From Entrophospora sp. SA101 (Eukaryota; Glomeromycota; Glomeromycetes; Entrophosporales; Entrophosporaceae), in contig CAUDNR010004478.1 in NCBI GenBank assembly GCA_958430865.1, forward strand, positions 65,913 through 129,912: a DNA stretch of 64,000 nt, in the 5' to 3' direction. How positions within the stretch are numbered: position 1 is the first letter of the stretch; every line of letters starts with the position of its first letter. Positions 57,629-64,000 of this stretch are shown here, piece after piece. The notes under the pieces were generated by a model that was not told the DNA's origin, searched no databases, and worked only from the letters and a program-made list of their open reading frames with translations. The translations under genes were made by a program, and so were the position numbers.

Positions 57629-58441
57629 GAATTAATGTCTATCTTCTTTTTTTTTTTCAAGGTTAATGGTGAATGGTCTTATATTACGCCATTCACCATT
57701 AAGGAAAAAAAACCCAAAATATTATATTATTACATTGGGAATATTATTGTTGTATTTTTATATTTTTTAAAGTAAACAATTTCAAAATAGCTGAATAATG
57801 TAATATTAATATGTATACATCACATATATTTTGCATTATGTGTAATTTAAATGATTGTAAATAAAATAATATACTTGCAAATTATATACATAATTTACAA
57901 ACAGCATGTTTGCTTACTCTCTACAATTGTCATTATTATGCGTACAACTGTACGCTAATTGTTTGCTAAATCTCTGCTAATATTGTATACTTTTGAAGAT
58001 CAATACTCCTGATGGTGTTTACAATTAAAGCTGTTTTCGAGTTGAAATAAAGAATATTTGAAGCAAAATGACATCTCGTTGTTATTGCACATAATCCCAA
58101 TTCTCGCAATTACCAAGAATCTACAGATCATTCCTTTGCCTTTAGGGCCCGACCCTTTTTGCATACACGCATGAACTTTATTTTATGATTTAAATCTAAA
58201 ATTAGAATTTAATTTGTGAATCAAAACTTAATAAAGCCATTTTAAGAAGAGTCTATTCATTAAATATGTAGGTCGTGTAGATTCGGAGTGCTCTCTCATT
58301 CAGCAATTAATATTGATACGTAGAAGTTTCATCTCTTACCCCCTTTTTTAATGTATGATAATCATATGTGTAAAAATCCTTTTTGATTTAGTATAAATTG
58401 AACACCGCCATCATTTCTTATGAAAAATTAAACAAAATAAA

Positions 58442-60154
58442 ATGTTTTTTCTTTCCAATTATGAATTGTTTTTTGAGGTCATCAACAACTTAACTGTCTT
58501 GTTAATTACATTTATATCATTATCCGTGTTTAGATATTATTATTTGTATTTCACACGAGAGAATCCACTCCCGGGACCATTTCCGTTACCATTGGTGGGT
58601 TCAATACATCACGTGTTTTATGGAGACCTTCAAAAATATTTCTTGAAAGTTTATCAAAAGTATGGAGATTTAACCGAGGTCTGGTTTGCAGATTTTCGAA
58701 TCATATTAACAAGCAGAGAGGATTATATTGAAAGTTTCGTATCACCTTCAACAAAATCAAAATATTCAATGAGAAATCCCTATATAGAAGGTCTTGATGA
58801 ATTTTTAAATATAAAAACAGGAGTAATTGTAAATCATGATTATAAATCATGGAAGTTTAATAGAATGTTTCTTATAAAAACTATTGCAGAAAAAAAACTT
58901 TTGGATGAAACAATTGAATCGCTTCAAGAAAAATTTAAAGAAATGAATGGATATTGGAATGATCTTCTTAATGAAGTAGAAGGAGAAACACTCAATATTG
59001 ACTTTATTCAATGGATACAAAGATTTGTCACTGATAATATTCTGCCATCAATGACTGGCAAAAAATCCCATTCATCCTTGGTAAGATATTATTATTATAG
59101 TTTGAAAAATATTAATAATGCTTCTGAATCATTGGAGTTGGAATCTTTACTAGTTAACATAAAATCAGTAGTGGATGGCGTAGATTATTTTGCATTTACA
59201 CCTTATATAATGAGACACTATGTTCCGATAATAAGAAATAACACCAAAGTATATCTAAAGAATAGGGATTGTTTATGGGAAAAGTTTGGGAAATTTATTG
59301 TTGAAAAAAAAAAAGAAATCGAGAAAATTGAAAGTAAGGATAAATTAAGATATGATATCTTGACTGCATTAATTACTGCAAATACAGATAAAGATATGCT
59401 TAATATTAAGAGATTTGATGATGAGAAATTTAATAGACCTTTAACCAATGAAGAAATTAGAGGAGTTTTAGTTGATGTTTTTTTTGCTGGAGTTGATACC
59501 GTAAAGATTAAAAATTTATTTATTTTTTTCTTTTGAAGATTTCTTTTGGAGATTAATTTTAATTGTTTTCTTTTGTTATTATTTTAGACCTCAAACTTCT
59601 TTACTGCAGTAATATATTACATAGGAAAACATCCAATGGTTTTAAAGAAATTACACGAAGAAATTGATAAAGTATTTTTTAATAATGGTGGTATTAATGA
59701 CAATAATATCGTTATCACTCAAGAAAAATTATCTAATTTAGTTTATTGTGAAGCCATTATCAAAGAAACTGCAAGACTGTCACCAATTAATGCATTTGTT
59801 GATCGTATAAATACTGAAAAGGACACAATCAAGAGCCATGAATGGCCAACCAATACAGTATTTTTAATGAACACAGTAGCTTTGAATTTAGATCCATTGA
59901 AATGGGAAAATCCCAATGTATTTGATCCTGATCGATTTTTTAATAATAAAAAGGATGCTTTGATGTTTGGTGGTGGTCATAGAATATGTCCAGGAAGAAA
60001 ATTAGCAATGGTTCAGATGAAATGTTTATTGGTTTTAATTTATCATTATTGGGATGTTGAATTAGTCAATAAAAATGAACCTCTTAAAGGTAGATATTTA
60101 ACCATTAGAAGGATTTCAGAATTGTTGGTTAGAATTAAACCACGCAAAATTTAA
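58442..60154 (+). CDS. Cytochrome P450, second copy
   Basis: Exons 58442-59500 and 59588-60154; identical to 14504-16216, with all P450 motifs present. Real gene number depends on the assembly. Confidence 0.85.
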
Positions 60155-60348
60155 AGCATTACAAATCAGTCATTTGACTTTATAATAAAATAATTTATTT
60201 ATCAATTATTATCGTAAAATCATCTTCAAACCTTTTAAGTAAAAATAAATTTATAAATAATGAAGCTTTTATAATTGCCTCAAGAAATCTTGGAAAAATA
60301 TTCTACTGATCTTCTAGGTTTAAATTGTTAAATCTTGATTTTATTATT

Positions 60349-60777
60349 TTAAGATGTTTCTTCTTCTTTCTTTATTATTTCTGTCCAAAATTCTATTGCA
60401 TATCTTATTTGGTTTCCTACAGATTCTCTTTCTACTCCTTTTCCATCATATACTTTTATTTGGTCTGTTTTCTTAAATTCTTGTACTCCTTTCTTTAAAC
60501 AATTCCTGATATAATGAAGTGTATTTCCTATTTTGTCATGTAATTCATTCTTTTCTTTTTCTTCGGCTGTATTTAAGTTGTCTGAATATTCTAATTCTAT
60601 GATTCTTTTAAAATCATTTTCTAGACTCTGTTGATCCTGCTGACTTATTTGATTAATGTATGTTAAAGCTCCTGACCCTGATAAATATGTTGATAAATAT
60701 ATTTTTTGAATTATTTTTAATTTTAAAGGTAATTCTTTAAATGGTATATACATTTTATTGAACTTGTATTTGAGCAA
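60349..60777 (-). CDS. Unknown 142-aa protein, second copy
   Basis: Identical to 16411-16839, convergent with the P450 copy. Confidence 0.5.
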   Translation of the reverse strand: MLKYKFNKMYIPFKELPLKLKIIQKIYLSTYLSGSGALTYINQISQQDQQSLENDFKRIIELEYSDNLNTAEEKEKNELHDKIGNTLHYIRNCLKKGVQEFKKTDQIKVYDGKGVERESVGNQIRYAIEFWTEIIKKEEETS

Positions 60778-61002
60778 GTACTATTCCTTTTGTCTTGGAA
60801 TTTTTTAATTTTATTATTCTTGAAATAAAATAAATAATCGTTAGTAGTATTATTTGGAATTCCATTTATATGTTATGTAGTACCGTAAATGCGCAGTTTA
60901 TTCATTGATCTCAGCTCGTCACTGTCATAAAACTACAAAGCGTCAAACCTTTTCATTTCTAAAATTCAGAAGTTGTATTAATACCACCACCTATAAATTT
61001 TA

Positions 61003-61782
61003 ATGCAAAAAAGTTATTCAAAATCACTTTCTGAAGTTACCAATAACTTAATTGTATTGTCAATTACCTTTATATTATTATTTGTATTCACATGATCACT
61101 GGACTATTTTCGGTGAGTTCATTATTTTAGAACTTTGTCATCTTTTAAACAAAACCAATATATATGATGAGAATTAGATTTAAAGAAGGTATTGATGAAT
61201 TAACATATCCAAAAAGAAGATTTAATAGAACATTTTTATAGGTGCAAAAAATTTTTGGACAAGGAATTGAAATCTTCTTGATGTTAATATTATTATTTAT
61301 TATTGAAGTCTTAGTTATTATATTTATTGGACTTTTAGACTTGATACACCCTCATTCGATATCGAGAAAGCTTTCCATGTGTCGCATTTGTAGCTGAATT
61401 AAAAAGCATCTCATCGTGTGGCTTCAAGGATACCTGAACACAAAAAAAATGTTGCACCACAAAAATACATCTGTCAGGTTAAACTAATAATTGTATAAAT
61501 ATTATTGTTATAGCAATAGTAATAACTTTAATAAAATATTTAATCATTTCGATTCAGCAACCAACCTCACTCTCAATCATTCAATTCACCATAGAAAGTG
61601 TTAAGACAATCTTAGAGATTGATTGACTGATTATCTATTCATAGTTTTTGCGCAATAATTTATTAGCAATTATTATAAAAGATTGCGTTATACTTGCGTG
61701 GATAATCGGTTACAAATACAAGTTATGTTCCAAATATTAAAACAATATCCTGAATTTATTCACTGCTCCACAAGGGAAGCAT
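61003..61782 (+). pseudogene. P450 pseudogene copy, cut by gap
   Basis: Corresponds to 17065-17844, the N-terminal remnant; the remainder lies in the N run. Confidence 0.75.
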
Positions 61783-62461
61783 NNNNNNNNNNNNNNNNNN
61801 NNNNNNNNNNNNNNNNNNNNNNNNNNNNNNNNNNNNNNNNNNNNNNNNNNNNNNNNNNNNNNNNNNNNNNNNNNNNNNNNNNNNNNNNNNNNNNNNNNNN
61901 NNNNNNNNNNNNNNNNNNNNNNNNNNNNNNNNNNNNNNNNNNNNNNNNNNNNNNNNNNNNNNNNNNNNNNNNNNNNNNNNNNNNNNNNNNNNNNNNNNNN
62001 NNNNNNNNNNNNNNNNNNNNNNNNNNNNNNNNNNNNNNNNNNNNNNNNNNNNNNNNNNNNNNNNNNNNNNNNNNNNNNNNNNNNNNNNNNNNNNNNNNNN
62101 NNNNNNNNNNNNNNNNNNNNNNNNNNNNNNNNNNNNNNNNNNNNNNNNNNNNNNNNNNNNNNNNNNNNNNNNNNNNNNNNNNNNNNNNNNNNNNNNNNNN
62201 NNNNNNNNNNNNNNNNNNNNNNNNNNNNNNNNNNNNNNNNNNNNNNNNNNNNNNNNNNNNNNNNNNNNNNNNNNNNNNNNNNNNNNNNNNNNNNNNNNNN
62301 NNNNNNNNNNNNNNNNNNNNNNNNNNNNNNNNNNNNNNNNNNNNNNNNNNNNNNNNNNNNNNNNNNNNNNNNNNNNNNNNNNNNNNNNNNNNNNNNNNNN
62401 NNNNNNNNNNNNNNNNNNNNNNNNNNNNNNNNNNNNNNNNNNNNNNNNNNNNNNNNNNNNN
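61783..62461. other. Assembly gap (679 N)
   Basis: In the first copy the same interval is 17845-21971, 4127 bp. The gap is therefore either mis-sized or hides a deletion of about 3.4 kb. Long open frames spanning it are artefacts. Confidence 0.95.
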
Positions 62462-63039
62462 TTGACTATCGTATCTAAATTTGGCAGTAAGAAAACTAAA
62501 ATCACGTGAAGTCCTATTTTTTGAAAAATTTTATTACACTTTTGAACGAATTACAAAATTGCTAATTTTGAAATTTGGCAGCATGGCGCAGCAATAGGAG
62601 GTCTTTAGACCGAGCCAACCATATTAGTTGATAGAATATGTCTTTAGTTATAATGTAATAGAGATTTTCTCAAAAATTATTTGTTATAGAGTTCTATTCT
62701 TTTTTAAATCATGCTCATGAGGAATTTGAATGCTAGGATCATTGCTGAATTTAGATTAGGTTTTGATCATCATTATAAATTTAGTCTAATACTCAACCAT
62801 CATTTTAAATTTGGCAGTGAGGAAAATAATTTTTTAACCAAAATCATCTGAAGCTCTTTTTTAAAAAATTTTATTGCATTTTTGAATGAATCACATAACT
62901 TTAGCAAAAAACTTTATCAAAATCATATGTTTCCTCAATTATAACAGTCCAGGTCCTGTTGCAATATGTCACATATTATCTATAGTCTCACTAATCTTTT
63001 TTTAATTATGAACTATTGCAAATCCTGTAACTATACTTA

Positions 63040-63880
63040 TATTGAATTATTTATCTTTGATTTCCATCTATTTTAATACAATACCCATCATTTGAAGGCT
63101 TTTCTTTTTCATTCCAACCAACTGGTTATAGCCACCAACCATTTCTCCTGTATCATATTTTTCAGGTCACAATTTGTCAATATTATAACATTTATCCTCA
63201 AATACAGATCTTTGGAATCCACCTTGAATATCCTGAAAATTAATTCAAATTTATAAAGTGTATTGTTTTCATTATATGGACCAGTTTTGTAATTAATTCA
63301 ATTTGAAATTAGAGATTTCATTGAAGTAAAAATTTTGTGCGTATATATATAACACAAGACAAGGTTGATTTGTGAAAATGATGGGATGATCTGGTATGAA
63401 ATGATGGTTTCTTTTTATTGCTAATATAATATAGAAAAATTTCCTTGCATACTTTTTTTATCAAAGGCTTTTTTAAATCATTTAAAGAGATTTATTAAAG
63501 GGATAATATCCTCTATATATTATATTTTTTAACACAATGTAATCCACTTTCTTCCACTCTGAAATGTCTTTATCAGATTTTTCATTTTGATTTTTTCCCA
63601 TTGAATGACAATATCCACATATCAATTTCATCTAATTCCAAGTCATCCCTTTCTAACATAGCATCAGGAAAATAATTCTTATGTAAACCTATGTAGGGTT
63701 CAAAATTGGCCAGCATTATGTTGATATTTTGGTAATTCTGGTAACAATTCCACATAATGCTGGTAAATTTTGAACCCTACATAGGTTTACATAAGGTTTA
63801 TTTTTCTGATATAGTTATAAGCATGGATTTTTCAACTGTTGTAATGTCATCAGTAAGGCTTGAGTTTGATGTTGTATAAA
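63040..63880 (-). pseudogene. BTB-TLDc pseudogene copy
   Basis: Same breaks as 22550-23390, including the MITE insertion. Confidence 0.8.
63662..63810. mobile_element. MITE copy in the BTB-TLDc pseudogene
   Basis: Identical to 23172-23320, with ATAG on both sides. Confidence 0.88.
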
Positions 63881-64000
63881 ATTTTTTTAGGTAAAAAATA
63901 TTATTCCATATTTTATTCATGCATATTACCTAAAAAAACTATTTAAGAGCTTATTTTCTTTAACTTGAAAAATTCAAATTTAACTTGAGCCTGCTCAAAA

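Larger units (their letters stand above)
53829..61782. repeat. Second copy of 9891-17844 (head part of the 18.2-kb unit)
   Basis: Offset 43938. No difference was noticed in the lines compared. Ends at the N gap. 53831-58441 is the copy of the repeat-rich region described at 9961-14503 and contains no additional gene. Confidence 0.95.
62462..64000. repeat. Second copy of 21972-23510, running off the window
   Basis: Offset 40490; one difference noticed (62471 G for 21981 A). It contains the right part of the composite TIR element (62462-62622). It stops 145 bp short of the point (23655) at which the permuted unit would be complete. Confidence 0.95.

Noticed and set aside
61683..62505. Open frames of about 250 codons across the N run
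   Set aside because: Composed almost entirely of undetermined bases.

Overview
The window looks like nuclear DNA of an arbuscular mycorrhizal fungus (Glomeromycotina, Rhizophagus-like). This is an inference. It is strongly AT-rich, genes carry many short GT-AG introns, and there are BTB-BACK-TLDc genes, P450s, hAT transposons and Asn-rich low-complexity proteins, a mix typical of those genomes. No rRNA, tRNA, CRISPR array or bacterial-type operon was seen. Three runs of N (32749-32758, 48125-48134, 61783-62461) show that this is a scaffold, not continuous sequence.

Layout. 1-819 is the end of a block repeated at 6892-7710. 825-1686 (minus) is the 5' half of a Hog1/p38-type MAP kinase gene, cut off inside an intron by that block edge. 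1901-3719 (plus) is a complete ten-exon clamp-loader gene (human RFC3 / yeast Rfc5 type). 5982-7298 (minus) is a two-finger C2H2 protein. 7711-9960 holds a MITE-like element, a 296-bp tandem duplication and a possible SANT-like terminal exon. 9961-14503 is repeat-rich. 14504-19638 is a tandem pair of [P450 + convergent small ORF]; the second P450 is dead but its small ORF is open. 19639-24964 is a graveyard of MITEs, a BTB-TLDc pseudogene and hAT relics. 24965-26584 (minus) is an intact BTB-BACK-TLDc gene, and 27806-29356 (minus) a seven-exon SANT/Myb-like gene. 30552-31835 is another BTB-TLDc pseudogene. 32803-35273 (minus) is an apparently intact five-exon hAT transposase. 36575-42330 contains degenerate genes, and 43713-44832 a 5'-truncated Asn-rich protein.

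From 44836 to the window end almost everything repeats earlier sequence at near identity: 44836-48124 = 3830-7118, 49400-53830 = 23656-28086, 53829-61782 = 9891-17844, and 62462-64000 = 21972-23510. The order is the main result. Segment 9891-28086 (about 18.2 kb, contiguous in the first copy) reappears circularly permuted, with its tail (28086) fused to its head (9891) at 53829-53830. Tandem duplication, insertion of a circular intermediate, or a chimeric assembly would each give this. The edge at 819/820 has the same tail-to-head form for a 6.9-kb unit. Assembly artefact is a serious alternative throughout, so copy numbers of genes in the second half should not be trusted without long reads.

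The genes do not form a pathway. Core functions (RFC clamp loader, HOG MAP kinase) sit beside fast-evolving lineage families (P450, BTB-TLDc) in a transposon-rich setting.
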